14,514 nt of DNA from positions 1-14,514 of the forward strand of contig JAZRUY010000112.1 in NCBI GenBank assembly GCA_045598845.1. Reading direction: 5' to 3'. Made by a program: the position numbers and the translations under genes. Source of the stretch: JAZRUY01 sp045598845 (lineage in GTDB: Bacteria; Verrucomicrobiota; Lentisphaeria; Victivallales; Victivallaceae). A model generated the notes under the pieces. That model was given only the letters and a program-made list of their open reading frames with translations. It did not search any database and had not been told where the DNA came from. Of the stretch, positions 1 to 7,491 are shown piece after piece; positions within the stretch are counted from its first letter, which is position 1; each line of letters starts with the position of its first letter.

Positions 1-1018
1 TGCCTTCGTTATGCTCCAAATCCGGACATTCCAGCACCTCGCCGATACTGTTTACCGATTCAAGACCGCGGGTAACCGTGGGAACGCAGCCGAGAAAATT
101 AAGCACACTGCCGGTAATCAGAGTGAAATATCCGGCCAGCAAACCGATATCGCCGACTCCGATTTTCAAATAGCCGCGGTAATACAGACAGCTTATAACG
201 CCGAGAGTACCGAGGTTGAACAACATCAGCACAACCCAGCTGATGGAGCCGAAAATACTGGTGATGTAATCAACCCGCAAACCGCTGCGGCGGATATCAT
301 CCAAATCGTGCGTCACCTTATCCAGTTCCAGATTTTCCACATGATGGGCGCGGGTGACCGGAATCAGACGCAGCATTTCGCTGACCCTTCCGGACATAGT
401 TTCCACGCTCTGACGGAAATCCCGGTTGCTGGCGGCCATCTGGCGGCGCACCGCGCGGGTGACAATCACCGCGCACGGAACCGCGCCGATGTAAAACAGA
501 CAGAAAAACGGCGCCTTGACAAGAGTAACCGTAACAGCAACCGCCACATTATAGAGCATACATGGAAAACTGTCGAGCATCAGCCGGCTCATCGTCTCGA
601 TATTCTCGACATCGCGGATGACCTTGTTCTGCAATTCCCCCAGTTTGGAAGAAGCATGATACCCGATGGAGAGGTGCTGCAGCCTGGTACATAAAGCCAT
701 GCGGAGCGACTGCTCCACATCGCGGCACGGCACGCTCATCAACCGGACAAACAGCATGTGCATCGGAAAATTCTGAACAATCAGCAATACTCCGACAAGC
801 ATAAACCAGCCAAGTCGGGAAAGCACGAAAGTTCCGCCGGAAAGCATATTGATGATTTCCGCGGTCAGAATCGGAAGAATATACATCGGCGACGCCTTAA
901 TGAAAAAGGCGATATAAGACATTACCAGCCACCATTTCCACCGGGCGAAAAAACCGAGGTAAATCCGCATGGCATGGCGGTTGCGGTATTGCTGATGCAA
1001 CAGATTTTTAGCAGTCAT
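1..1018 (-). CDS. ABC exporter, transmembrane domain (partial, C-terminus off window)
   Basis: The 339 codons seen encode the membrane half of a type IV (B-family exporter) ABC transporter, which uses ATP to move a lipid, peptide or drug across the inner membrane. After a basic, Trp-rich N-terminus (MTAKNLLHQQYRNRH, then RWKWWLVMSYIAFF), hydrophobic helices alternate with the charged intracellular loops usual for the family. These include QHLSIGYHASSKLGELQNKV, typical of the first coupling-helix region (F/Y-x-x-x-x-x-G-E-L), and RVSEMLRLIPVTRAHHVE before the last helices. The ATP-binding domain would lie beyond position 1, so its Walker motifs cannot be seen. The ATG at 1016-1018 is chosen because CGGAG lies 7 bases upstream and a promoter precedes it. 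It is transcribed alone from that promoter. The substrate cannot be inferred. The ABC membrane-domain call is from helix and loop pattern, not from an alignment. Confidence 0.82.
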   Translation of the reverse strand, partial: MTAKNLLHQQYRNRHAMRIYLGFFARWKWWLVMSYIAFFIKASPMYILPILTAEIINMLSGGTFVLSRLGWFMLVGVLLIVQNFPMHMLFVRLMSVPCRDVEQSLRMALCTRLQHLSIGYHASSKLGELQNKVIRDVENIETMSRLMLDSFPCMLYNVAVAVTVTLVKAPFFCLFYIGAVPCAVIVTRAVRRQMAASNRDFRQSVETMSGRVSEMLRLIPVTRAHHVENLELDKVTHDLDDIRRSGLRVDYITSIFGSISWVVLMLFNLGTLGVISCLYYRGYLKIGVGDIGLLAGYFTLITGSVLNFLGCVPTVTRGLESVNSIGEVLECPDLEHNEG

Positions 1019-1025
1019 AGACCGT

Positions 1026-1073
1026 CTCCGTTTTTTGTTCCGCTTAATATAGGATAAGAAATATTTTTTTCAA
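1026..1073 (-). promoter_or_regulatory. Promoter and ribosome binding site of the ABC exporter gene
   Basis: On the minus strand TTGAAA (1068-1073) and TATATT (1046-1051) are separated by 16 bases, a sigma70-like promoter. CGGAG (1026-1030) is the Shine-Dalgarno, 7 bases before the ATG. The stretch TTGAAAAAAA...ATTAAGCG is shared with the promoter of the ion transporter at 3055-3083. Confidence 0.55.
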
Positions 1074-1253
1074 GGTAAAAACTGAGTTAAAAAACATAAG
1101 GCGGAAATAATAAAGATAAAGCAAAAGGGAGTAACGGGACAGCTGGAAATTTACGGTATAAAACCGTTTATCAGCCGGGAAAGAATATCTGTAAAACATA
1201 TGAAAAAATAAAACGCTGTCTGTCTTACACCGGAATATGCCGTAAAAAGCATA

Positions 1254-1279
1254 AAAAACGGCGTCGAAGCGCCGTTTTT
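1254..1279 (-). terminator. Rho-independent terminator after the ion transporter
   Basis: On the minus strand the arms CGGCG and CGCCG (1259-1263 and 1270-1274) close a 6-base loop (CTTCGA) and are followed by six T's. An A-run on the other side makes it potentially bidirectional. It lies about 22 bases past the stop of the ion-transporter gene. Confidence 0.75.
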
Positions 1280-1300
1280 CAATTCGTGAGATTTCAAGAT

Positions 1301-2998
1301 TTATTCCGCGGTTTCCACTACCGCGGTATTTTTCAACACCAGCCGGAACCCCTGTCCGCCGGTACCGGTAAGCGAACCGGTGCAAATCCGTTTCTGCCCG
1401 TACGGGAAATCAATTTTTCCGTCCGCAGGCAAATCGACCGCCACAACAATATCACCGGCGCTCTCTCCCGCATTAACCAGCAGCACCGGATTCCCGCTAC
1501 CGTCACGACTTCCGACCGCCTCGAATGCAACCATTTTATCATTGAAAACACGTGTCATATCCCTGCCGGTAATCCGGCTGGGCGTATCCGCCATGAAAGG
1601 GGAAAGCAATGCCAGCCCGCCCCAGACAATAGCGAGCGAAAACAGCGATGCGATAACCCCGACTTTCAGCCAGCGGAGAAAGGTCATCGGAACCGGAGAC
1701 TTCTTTTCCAGATTACCCAGCGCCACGATATTGGCGGTACTGCCGATCATGGTGATATTGCCGCCGAAACAGGCGCCGAACAGCAAAGCCCACCACAGCG
1801 GAGTACTGTTGATGGTAATGGAAAGTTTTTCGATAACCGGGCTGAACGCGGCCACAAAGATGACATTGTCAACAAACGCGGAGCCGACAGCGCTGACACC
1901 GAGAATGAACGGCACCAGCACTCCGCGCTCCGTACCGCAAATCCCGGTAAATCCCTGCGCCACAAGTTCCGCCACGCCGGTATGTTCAATCGTTCCGGCG
2001 ACTGCGAACAACAGCATGAAAAATATCAGAGTCCACCAGTCGACCTCACGCTCGACATAGTGGCGGGCGCGGTGCGGACGCAGAATCATCACAATGCCGG
2101 AACAGATCAGTGGCGCAACGATCAGCACGCTTCCGGAAGCCAGACCGAGCAACTGTTCAACCTGATGATGGCTGGCGATCGCCGCAATGGTGCAGATGAT
2201 GAGAACAAGACCGCGGGCATAGGGAATATCGGCTTTCGGAGCCAGCGACAAATTGCGGCTGAGCCGGTCCTGAAGACGGATATCAAACTCCTTGAGTTCA
2301 CGGCGATAATAGAACAGCAGCAGACCAATGGTGCCGGCGAGGGCAAGCAGCATTAAAGGGAAGGCCCACGTCATGAAATCGCCGAACGAAAGCCCGGCCT
2401 TGTTGCCGATATAAATACCGACGGGATTACCCATCATGGTACCGGAACTTCCGATGTTGGTAGCCAGTACGGCGATTATGATATATGGAGTAGGATCAAG
2501 TTTCAACCGGTCGCAGACCTGAAAAATCAATGCCGAGACAAAGATGATGGAGGTAACCTCATCCACCGCGCAGGCAAGCAGCGCCGAAGCGGCGGCGGTC
2601 ACAGCGATAAACTTGCATCCGGTCAAACGCGGCATGGAAACGATGAGCTGGATAATCCAGGAGAAAAATCCCAAATCGCGCAGGGCGCCGACAATCACCA
2701 TCATGCCGACCAGAAACAGAATAACCTCAAGGGAAGACGACTGCACGAACTGCGGAACCGTCAGTGATTTAGTGCAGATCAGCACCGCCAAACCGAGGAA
2801 AGCAACCGCAAGCCGGAAAGTCCAGAAGAACAGCGTCCCCATTATTATGGCCAGAAAAACCGCCACCGCTATCGCCTGATGCGGTTTAAGCACGGTGGCA
2901 TCGAGCAGATATCCGATGCCGATACTGGAGCCGAGCAGAATAATAAACCTGATCAGCATGGTTTTAAAAGGCATAACGGCGGAATTTTCCTCTGACAT
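1301..2998 (-). CDS. ArsB/NhaD/SLC13-superfamily ion transporter with a C-terminal extension
   Basis: This 565-residue polytopic membrane protein belongs to the ion transporter (IT) superfamily of Na+/H+ antiporters (NhaD type), arsenite pumps and SLC13 permeases. It shows the family's two inverted halves. Each half has an acidic membrane motif (DEVTSIIFVSAL at about 146-157 and FVDNVIFVAAFSP at about 375-387) followed by an Asn/Gly/Ser-rich hairpin (ATNIGSSGTMMGNP at 179-192 and GGNITMIGSTANIVALG at 412-428). Hydrophobic helices run from about 16 to 465. From about 470 to 565 follows a non-hydrophobic, probably beta-rich tail not usual in the family. The start at 2996-2998 is chosen over an in-frame codon 9 triplets upstream because GGAGG lies 5 bases before it. 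A terminator follows the stop. The superfamily is confident; the ion is not, with Na+/H+ exchange the likelier guess. Confidence 0.85.
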   Translation of the reverse strand: MSEENSAVMPFKTMLIRFIILLGSSIGIGYLLDATVLKPHQAIAVAVFLAIIMGTLFFWTFRLAVAFLGLAVLICTKSLTVPQFVQSSSLEVILFLVGMMVIVGALRDLGFFSWIIQLIVSMPRLTGCKFIAVTAAASALLACAVDEVTSIIFVSALIFQVCDRLKLDPTPYIIIAVLATNIGSSGTMMGNPVGIYIGNKAGLSFGDFMTWAFPLMLLALAGTIGLLLFYYRRELKEFDIRLQDRLSRNLSLAPKADIPYARGLVLIICTIAAIASHHQVEQLLGLASGSVLIVAPLICSGIVMILRPHRARHYVEREVDWWTLIFFMLLFAVAGTIEHTGVAELVAQGFTGICGTERGVLVPFILGVSAVGSAFVDNVIFVAAFSPVIEKLSITINSTPLWWALLFGACFGGNITMIGSTANIVALGNLEKKSPVPMTFLRWLKVGVIASLFSLAIVWGGLALLSPFMADTPSRITGRDMTRVFNDKMVAFEAVGSRDGSGNPVLLVNAGESAGDIVVAVDLPADGKIDFPYGQKRICTGSLTGTGGQGFRLVLKNTAVVETAE

Positions 2999-3003
2999 AA
3001 TCC

Positions 3004-3083
3004 CCTCCGGAACAGTATTTCCCAAACGAAACAGTTACTTGCGATCAAACGCTTAATTTAACATAGCAAGGTGTTTTTTTCAA
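3004..3083 (-). promoter_or_regulatory. Promoter and strong Shine-Dalgarno of the ion transporter
   Basis: TTGAAA (3078-3083) and TAAATT (3055-3060) are spaced by 17 bases on the minus strand. GGAGG at 3004-3008 is 5 bases from the ATG and decides the start. I see no convincing terminator for the upstream O-acyltransferase gene in this gap. A GGTGT/ACACC pair encloses A- and T-runs, but no U-tract follows it. Confidence 0.55.
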
Positions 3084-3127
3084 AAAAAGCGACACCGGAG
3101 AAAGATTCGTTTCAGCACCCGGTACGG

Positions 3128-4519
3128 TTAAAAATTAAAGTAGATAAACGGAGATATCCTGCCCATGCAAAACAGTGAAGCCAAAAGAAGAATGAAAGCA
3201 GTACACCAGGTAATCACCGTCGGTTTAAAGGTACGGATAAACGAACTCGCCGCCGGAAAGACGAAACAAATTACGAACGCCAAGGCGATATAAACGAAAT
3301 CCCAAACATCTAAAGCCTTCAGAGCCGCGCCGAGTTTGTCAGGAGAAAAATCCAGCATCGAACAGTAAACATTCAATGCGGCAGGCACATCGGAGGAACT
3401 GAACATCACATTGGCCAGCACGCAGAGAGTGAAAGTCAAAAATACCGCCGCATACCGGTTTAGCGGCAATTTTATATTTTTACTCCAGAACCGCTGCAGC
3501 ATAAGCGCGATGCCGTGAATACTGCCGAAAAGCACAAAAGTCCAGCCGGCACCGTGCCAAAGACCGCTGATGAAAAAAGTGAAAAACAAATTAAGATAAG
3601 TCCGCGACTCGCCTTTTCGGCTGCCTCCGAGCGGAAAATAAACGAACTGGGAGAAAAAGCGCCCCAAAGTGATATGCCAGCGTTCCCAGAATTCAGTAAC
3701 AGAACATGATTTGAACGGCGACTGGAAATTAACCGGCAATAAAATATTGAACATTAAACCGATGCCTATCGCCATATCGCAATAACCGCTGAAATCGAAA
3801 TACACCTGAAACATACCGCACACCGAGCGGACAACGGCGGCAAAGGCGCCGGAGCAAGCCGCCATAGACGACGGCTCCGCCAAAACCGCCAATTGATCGG
3901 CGAGAAGCATTTTCTTAGCCAATCCCAGCGAAAAAACGAATATGCCGCAAGCTATATTTCCAGCATCGGGATGCAGGTTGGATTCGTCTTCAAATTGCGG
4001 CATCATCTCGTCGGGCAACACAATCGGACCGGCGATAAGCTGAGGGAAGAAGCACACGAACAGCGCATAGGTAAGCGGGGAATAGCGATCCTTCAGCCGC
4101 CCGTTGCAGATATCGGCCAAATAGGATATCTGCTGAAAAGTGAAGAAACTGATTCCCAACGGCAACAGGATGTGCCGGAACTGCAATGATGTTTTCAGCA
4201 CAGCATTGATATTCCAGACGAAAAAGTCATAATATTTGAAATAGCCCAGGAGCAGCAGATTGCCGGCAATGCCGAGCCATATCCAGAACTTTTTCCGGCA
4301 TTGCGGCGCGCAGAATATAATCCGGCCGAATCCATAATTGAAAAGCAGGGAAAACAACAGAATACCAAGATAGTAAAAATTGAACCAGCCGTAAAAAACC
4401 AGTGAAGCAATCAGCAGGAACAATCTGGCGAAAAAAACACTCCGCCGCAGAAACATAAAATAACCGGCAACCGTTACCGGTAAAAAACACAATACAAAAA
4501 CATAAGAACAGAAAAGCAT
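3128..4519 (-). CDS. MBOAT family O-acyltransferase (AlgI-like)
   Basis: This 463-residue polytopic inner-membrane enzyme of the membrane-bound O-acyltransferase family moves acyl (usually acetyl) groups across the membrane onto an exported glycan or similar acceptor. The length suits the AlgI/PatA/DltB group. Hallmarks are ILLPLGISFFTFQQISYLAD (about 117-135), FPQLIAGPIV (158-167), YFDFSGYCDMAIGIG (240-254), FWERWHITLGRFF (277-289) and ISGLWHGAGWTFVLFG (317-332). The last holds the presumed catalytic His322. It ends with the hydrophobic, aromatic SPFIYFNF usual for AlgI-like proteins. It starts 17 bases after the stop of the SGNH-like gene, with a weak AGGT ribosome site, so the two are an operon. 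Without neighbouring polymer biosynthesis genes the acceptor is unknown. Family assignment is secure. Confidence 0.92.
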   Translation of the reverse strand: MLFCSYVFVLCFLPVTVAGYFMFLRRSVFFARLFLLIASLVFYGWFNFYYLGILLFSLLFNYGFGRIIFCAPQCRKKFWIWLGIAGNLLLLGYFKYYDFFVWNINAVLKTSLQFRHILLPLGISFFTFQQISYLADICNGRLKDRYSPLTYALFVCFFPQLIAGPIVLPDEMMPQFEDESNLHPDAGNIACGIFVFSLGLAKKMLLADQLAVLAEPSSMAACSGAFAAVVRSVCGMFQVYFDFSGYCDMAIGIGLMFNILLPVNFQSPFKSCSVTEFWERWHITLGRFFSQFVYFPLGGSRKGESRTYLNLFFTFFISGLWHGAGWTFVLFGSIHGIALMLQRFWSKNIKLPLNRYAAVFLTFTLCVLANVMFSSSDVPAALNVYCSMLDFSPDKLGAALKALDVWDFVYIALAFVICFVFPAASSFIRTFKPTVITWCTAFILLLASLFCMGRISPFIYFNF

Positions 4520-4536
4520 ACTTTACCTGCAAAACC

Positions 4537-5640
4537 TTAGTTTTCCATCATACGGATATAATCAGGCATCCATTTTTCAACGGCGAGGCGTATTTCAGAG
4601 TTGGCCTTATCTATTGTTGAGGGAGATGCGAGTACACTTCCATCCGCTATTTTTTTCAGCGTAAGTCTGGATATTTCCGGAGAATAATGGTTGATATCCT
4701 TGTAGTTATCCAAATTGCAGCAAATGCCGGTATCGCTTTGAAAATCATGAACCCTGAGATTGGGGAAATCAGCTGCGGCGGCGACTATTTCACGCCTGGC
4801 ATCAAGATAATCCGCCAGCAGACCTTTCTGATTCAACAGACACCAAAAATAGATGCTGTACGGCGGCAAAACCAAATCCGCACGGATATCCTGATTTCCT
4901 CCAAGCGGCCGCAGTACTTGTTTTTTCAGCGTTTCAAGTCCTTCCGCGGTTACCGGCAGCGGATTGTTGGGTTTCCTGCGAATTTTACTCTCCATGATTT
5001 TTCTGGAATAGCGGTGGCGCCACTCCTTATTGCAGAACATCCGGCAATAATCCTTCTCCAATGCGGCTCCCCTGACATCATCGGAGGCGATATTGGTGAT
5101 GAGCACATCCCACAAATCCCCGGCCGTACTGGAAGATAAAATGTATGCGGCAGGGTTGCCGCGGTTGTACAAATGACGGTAATCTCGCCATTTTCCGCAA
5201 TGCCCGTCTTTGCCGAGTAACATTAAATCGCAGCATATTATCAACCGGCGGACTTTCTCGGAGCACTCACCGAAAATAACCGAGATGATTTTTCCCTCAT
5301 CGTCAAAAGTCAACCCCGGCGCGGTAGCCTTGACAGCATTCACACCGATTATACTGTTAACATCACGCAGATTGAAATTCTGAAACATCGAACTGCCGAT
5401 CACCACCGCATCGTAATCAAAATTGCGGAGGATACCCGGAATCTGGGCATAGGCATTATTGTAAACCTGTTTCAACCCCCGGGATTTATGCCAGTATATA
5501 TACGGGTCTACAATAAAAACCGCACCGGTCCATACCGCCAGCAAAGCCGATGCCGAAACCAAAAAGGACTTCACCCACTTTGACGGAGAAACGGAGCGGT
5601 TGCCTTTCTTTATGAGATCCGATATTATGGATATTTTCAT
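4537..5640 (-). CDS. Membrane-anchored SGNH-like protein, partner of the MBOAT acyltransferase
   Basis: A 367-residue protein with one N-terminal membrane helix (SFLVSASALLAVWTGAVFIV, about 27-46) followed by a soluble domain. In that domain VVIGSSMFQNF (about 79-89) resembles the block-I Ser motif of SGNH hydrolases, and DINHYSPE (about 315-322) matches the Asp-x-x-His block V. LPPYSIYFW (258-266) is a motif I associate with MBOAT-linked SGNH proteins. The likely role is completing acyl transfer to the glycan on the outer face of the membrane, as AlgJ/AlgX or DltD do for their systems. The ATG at 5638-5640 is preferred over an in-frame TTG at 5736. The longer form would add a second hydrophobic helix and put the catalytic domain on the cytoplasmic side, and the Lys/Arg-rich segment before the remaining helix fits an inside N-terminus. 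Neither start has a good Shine-Dalgarno. Confidence 0.75.
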   Translation of the reverse strand: MKISIISDLIKKGNRSVSPSKWVKSFLVSASALLAVWTGAVFIVDPYIYWHKSRGLKQVYNNAYAQIPGILRNFDYDAVVIGSSMFQNFNLRDVNSIIGVNAVKATAPGLTFDDEGKIISVIFGECSEKVRRLIICCDLMLLGKDGHCGKWRDYRHLYNRGNPAAYILSSSTAGDLWDVLITNIASDDVRGAALEKDYCRMFCNKEWRHRYSRKIMESKIRRKPNNPLPVTAEGLETLKKQVLRPLGGNQDIRADLVLPPYSIYFWCLLNQKGLLADYLDARREIVAAAADFPNLRVHDFQSDTGICCNLDNYKDINHYSPEISRLTLKKIADGSVLASPSTIDKANSEIRLAVEKWMPDYIRMMEN

Positions 5641-5676
5641 ACAACAATAAAAAACAAAAATACAGATATATAACGC

Positions 5677-5699
5677 AAAAAACAGCAAAAAGCTGTTTT
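5677..5699 (-). other. Terminator-like hairpin in the presumed 5' leader of the SGNH/MBOAT operon
   Basis: On the minus strand the perfect 8-bp arms AAAACAGC and GCTGTTTT (5692-5699 and 5679-5686) enclose five T's and run on into a further T pair. The stem is mostly A-T, so termination would be weak. It lies between the candidate promoter and the preferred ATG. If the TTG at 5736 were the start it would be coding instead. Confidence 0.3.
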
Positions 5700-5770
5700 C
5701 TGTCCATCCGACTCCAGACTGATTACGGAATTTCAACCGTTACGATGCGCAAACGGCAATATTCCCGATT

Positions 5771-5799
5771 AATATATTTGTTCCACCGACAAATTACAA
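5771..5799 (-). promoter_or_regulatory. Candidate promoter of the SGNH/MBOAT operon
   Basis: TTGTAA (5794-5799) and TATATT (5771-5776) are spaced by exactly 17 bases on the minus strand. The predicted start of transcription, near 5764, gives a leader of about 125 bases to the ATG at 5640. The rest of the gap to trpB (5800-5939) shows no gene. It holds only short G+C hairpins without T-runs after the trpB stop. Confidence 0.45.
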
Positions 5800-5939
5800 A
5801 ATTCCGGATTCCGGCGAAACATCACCTGAAACACTATTTTCCTGAATTCACTGTGTAAATAACGGAAATGTCATCCGCATTATCCGCAAAAGGACCGGGG
5901 AACCGCATTCGAGCGGATCGGAAATAACCGCCGCAAATG

Positions 5940-7319
5940 CTAAATCCGCGGCAACCCGGCGAAACTTCTCTCCAAATCGGCATTGGAAGGAATGAAATCA
6001 CTCATCACTCCGTCGTTGTATTTCTGATAAGCGGACATATCGAAATATCCGGTACCGGTAAGTCCGAACAGGATATCCTTGCTTTCGCCGGTTTCACGGC
6101 ATTTCAGCGCTTCATCAATTGCCGCGCGGATGGCATGACTGCTCTCAGGAGCCGGCAGAATACCCTCGACTTTGGCAAACATCGCGGCCGCTTCGAACAC
6201 CTCGGTCTGACAAACGGAACGCGCTTCCATCAGACCGTCATCGTACAACTGCGACACCACCGAACTCATGCCATGGTAGCGCAGACCGCCGGAATGACTG
6301 GAAGACGGAATAAATCCGCTGCCCAAAGTGTACATCCTGGCCAGCGGGCAGACTTTACCGGTGTCGCAGTAGTCGTAAGCGAAACGGCCGCGGGTGAGGC
6401 TGGGGCAGGAAGCCGGTTCCACCGCGATAAACCTGGTGTTATTTTTGCCCTGAATGCGGTCTCCCATGAACGGTGAAATCAGTCCGCCGAGATTGGATCC
6501 GCCGCCGGCGCATCCGATCACGATATCCGGTACGACACCGTAAAGATCCAATGCGGTTTTCGCCTCAAGACCGATGATTGACTGATGAAGAAGCACCTGC
6601 GAAAGCACCGAGCCAAGCACATAGCGGTATCCGGAGGAAGAAACCGCGGTTTCCACCGCCTCGGATATGGCGCAGCCCAGACTGCCGCCGGTACCGGGGA
6701 ATTCCCGGAGAATACGGCGGCCGACGGAGGTCGTATCGGAAGGCGACGGAGTAACCGATGCGCCGTAGGTGCGCATCACTTCGCGGCGGAACGGTTTCTG
6801 TTCGTATGACACTTTTACCATAAAAACCCGGCAATCCAGCCCGAAATAGGCGCAGGCCATAGAGAGCGCGGTACCCCATTGACCGGCGCCGGTTTCGGTG
6901 GTAACACCTTTCAATCCCTGCTTTTTAGCGTAATAGGCCTGAGCAACGGCGGAATTCAGCTTGTGGCTTCCGGAAGTGTTGTTGCCCTCGAATTTATAAT
7001 AGATATGCGCCGGGGTACCGAGTTTCTGCTCAAGGCAGTACGCGCGCACCAGCGGGGACGGGCGGAACATTTTATAAAAATTCACGATGTCGTCCGGAAT
7101 CGGCATCAGCAAATCGGTATCGTTGAGTTCCTGCGCCGCCAACTCGGCGCAGAAGACTTTGCTCAATTCATCCAGAGTACAGGGCCGGCCGGTCTCAGGA
7201 TTGAGCAGCGGCGCCGGCTTGTGCGGCATCAGGGCGCGCACATTGTACCAGGAACGGGGAATTTCTTTTTCGGAAAGATAAGTCTTGTAAGGAATCCCGG
7301 TTTTGGCGTTTCGCATCAT
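5940..7319 (-). CDS. trpB: Tryptophan synthase beta chain, long TrpB2-type
   Basis: This 459-residue PLP enzyme condenses indole with L-serine to make tryptophan in the cytoplasm. It is of the long TrpB2 class, which has an N-terminal extension of about 60 residues compared with standard TrpB. Motifs in order: FYKMFRPSPLVRA (81-93); SGSHKLNSAVAQAYY (116-130) with the PLP-binding Lys120; TTETGAGQWG (140-149) with the catalytic Glu142; SYEQKPFRR (171-179); ISEAVE (218-223); the phosphate loop GCAGGGSN (269-276); SGGLRYHGM (343-351); and EGILPAPESSHAI (385-397). Near the C-terminus the usual SGHGHFD is TGTGYFD. The start is ATG 7317-7319, because AAGGAG (7328-7333) lies 8 bases upstream; an in-frame GTG three codons earlier overlaps that site. 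No trpA or other trp genes are in view. Expression is under a trp attenuator in its leader (7365-7482), which supports a real biosynthetic role. Confidence 0.93.
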   Translation of the reverse strand: MMRNAKTGIPYKTYLSEKEIPRSWYNVRALMPHKPAPLLNPETGRPCTLDELSKVFCAELAAQELNDTDLLMPIPDDIVNFYKMFRPSPLVRAYCLEQKLGTPAHIYYKFEGNNTSGSHKLNSAVAQAYYAKKQGLKGVTTETGAGQWGTALSMACAYFGLDCRVFMVKVSYEQKPFRREVMRTYGASVTPSPSDTTSVGRRILREFPGTGGSLGCAISEAVETAVSSSGYRYVLGSVLSQVLLHQSIIGLEAKTALDLYGVVPDIVIGCAGGGSNLGGLISPFMGDRIQGKNNTRFIAVEPASCPSLTRGRFAYDYCDTGKVCPLARMYTLGSGFIPSSSHSGGLRYHGMSSVVSQLYDDGLMEARSVCQTEVFEAAAMFAKVEGILPAPESSHAIRAAIDEALKCRETGESKDILFGLTGTGYFDMSAYQKYNDGVMSDFIPSNADLERSFAGLPRI

Positions 7320-7327
7320 TTCGCACA

Positions 7328-7333
7328 CTCCTT
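7328..7333 (-). promoter_or_regulatory. Shine-Dalgarno of trpB
   Basis: AAGGAG, 8 bases before the ATG at 7317-7319. It lies downstream of the attenuator U-tract, so trpB has its own translation start and is made only on transcripts that pass the terminator. Confidence 0.8.
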
Positions 7334-7364
7334 GTTATTTTCAACTTTACGAAAAAATATCCGC

Positions 7365-7395
7365 AAAAAAAACGGACTGAAACCTGTTCAGTCCG
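7365..7395 (-). terminator. Attenuator terminator (stem 3:4) in the trpB leader
   Basis: A perfect 9-bp stem, 5-base loop (CAGGT) and eight consecutive T's on the minus strand. It ends about 30 bases before the trpB Shine-Dalgarno. It lies 165 bases beyond the nfo stop and behind its own promoter, so it is placed to regulate trpB rather than to end nfo. Confidence 0.85.
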
Positions 7396-7434
7396 CCAAA
7401 TCCGATAAAAAAGCACAACCGGCTCCGACGGACT
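7365..7434 (-). promoter_or_regulatory. Tryptophan transcription attenuator (antiterminator and terminator)
   Basis: Three mutually exclusive stems can be drawn on the minus-strand RNA. Stem 1:2 pairs CTGGCGG (7438-7444, over the last Trp codon) with CCGTCGG (7425-7431); 7 bp including two G-U pairs, loop TGAAGT. Stem 2:3 pairs AGTCCGTCGGA (7424-7434) with TTTGGCGGACT (7390-7400); 11 bp including three G-U pairs, the antiterminator. Stem 3:4 pairs CGGACTGAA (7387-7395) with TTCAGTCCG (7373-7381); 9 perfect bp, 5-base loop, then eight T's (7365-7372), the terminator. A ribosome stalled on the Trp codons would cover strand 1 and free strand 2 to pair with strand 3, allowing trpB transcription. 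With ample Trp-tRNA the ribosome reaches the stop, which lies in the 1:2 loop, and the terminator forms. This is the logic known from enterobacterial trp leaders. Confidence 0.88.
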
Positions 7435-7482
7435 TCACCGCCAGCGCCACCAACCGCAGAAAATGTGAGCAATATTTCTCAT
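7435..7482 (-). CDS. trpL: trp leader peptide, 15 aa
   Basis: This short ORF encodes MRNIAHIFCGWWRWR and stops at TGA. Three of its last five residues before the stop are Trp (codons 11, 12 and 14), an extreme enrichment for a one-codon amino acid. Its product is presumably without function; its translation senses charged Trp-tRNA, because a ribosome waiting at the Trp codons decides which RNA stem forms downstream. The stop codon lies in the loop of stem 1:2, as expected. The ATG is 9 bases past the -10 box, with no room for a Shine-Dalgarno, so it is probably read as a leaderless or near-leaderless message, as described for the trp leader of Sinorhizobium meliloti. It would be missed by usual gene callers because of its size. 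Confidence 0.88.
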   Translation of the reverse strand: MRNIAHIFCGWWRWR

Positions 7483-7491
7483 AACGGACAT

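Noticed and set aside
1286..2356. 356-codon plus-strand open frame opposite the ion transporter
   Set aside because: Its translation is rich in Gln, His, Arg and Asn with no hydrophobic core pattern, and the minus strand encodes a clear transporter with family motifs.
5880..5939. Terminator after trpB
   Set aside because: Short stems (for example CCGC/GCGG around 5902-5915) are imperfect and have no T-run, so I could not support a terminator.
7365..7482. T-box or other riboswitch as the explanation of the trpB leader
   Set aside because: The leader is only about 120 bases, has no room for T-box stems, and its Trp-rich ORF with 1:2, 2:3 and 3:4 pairing explains it fully.
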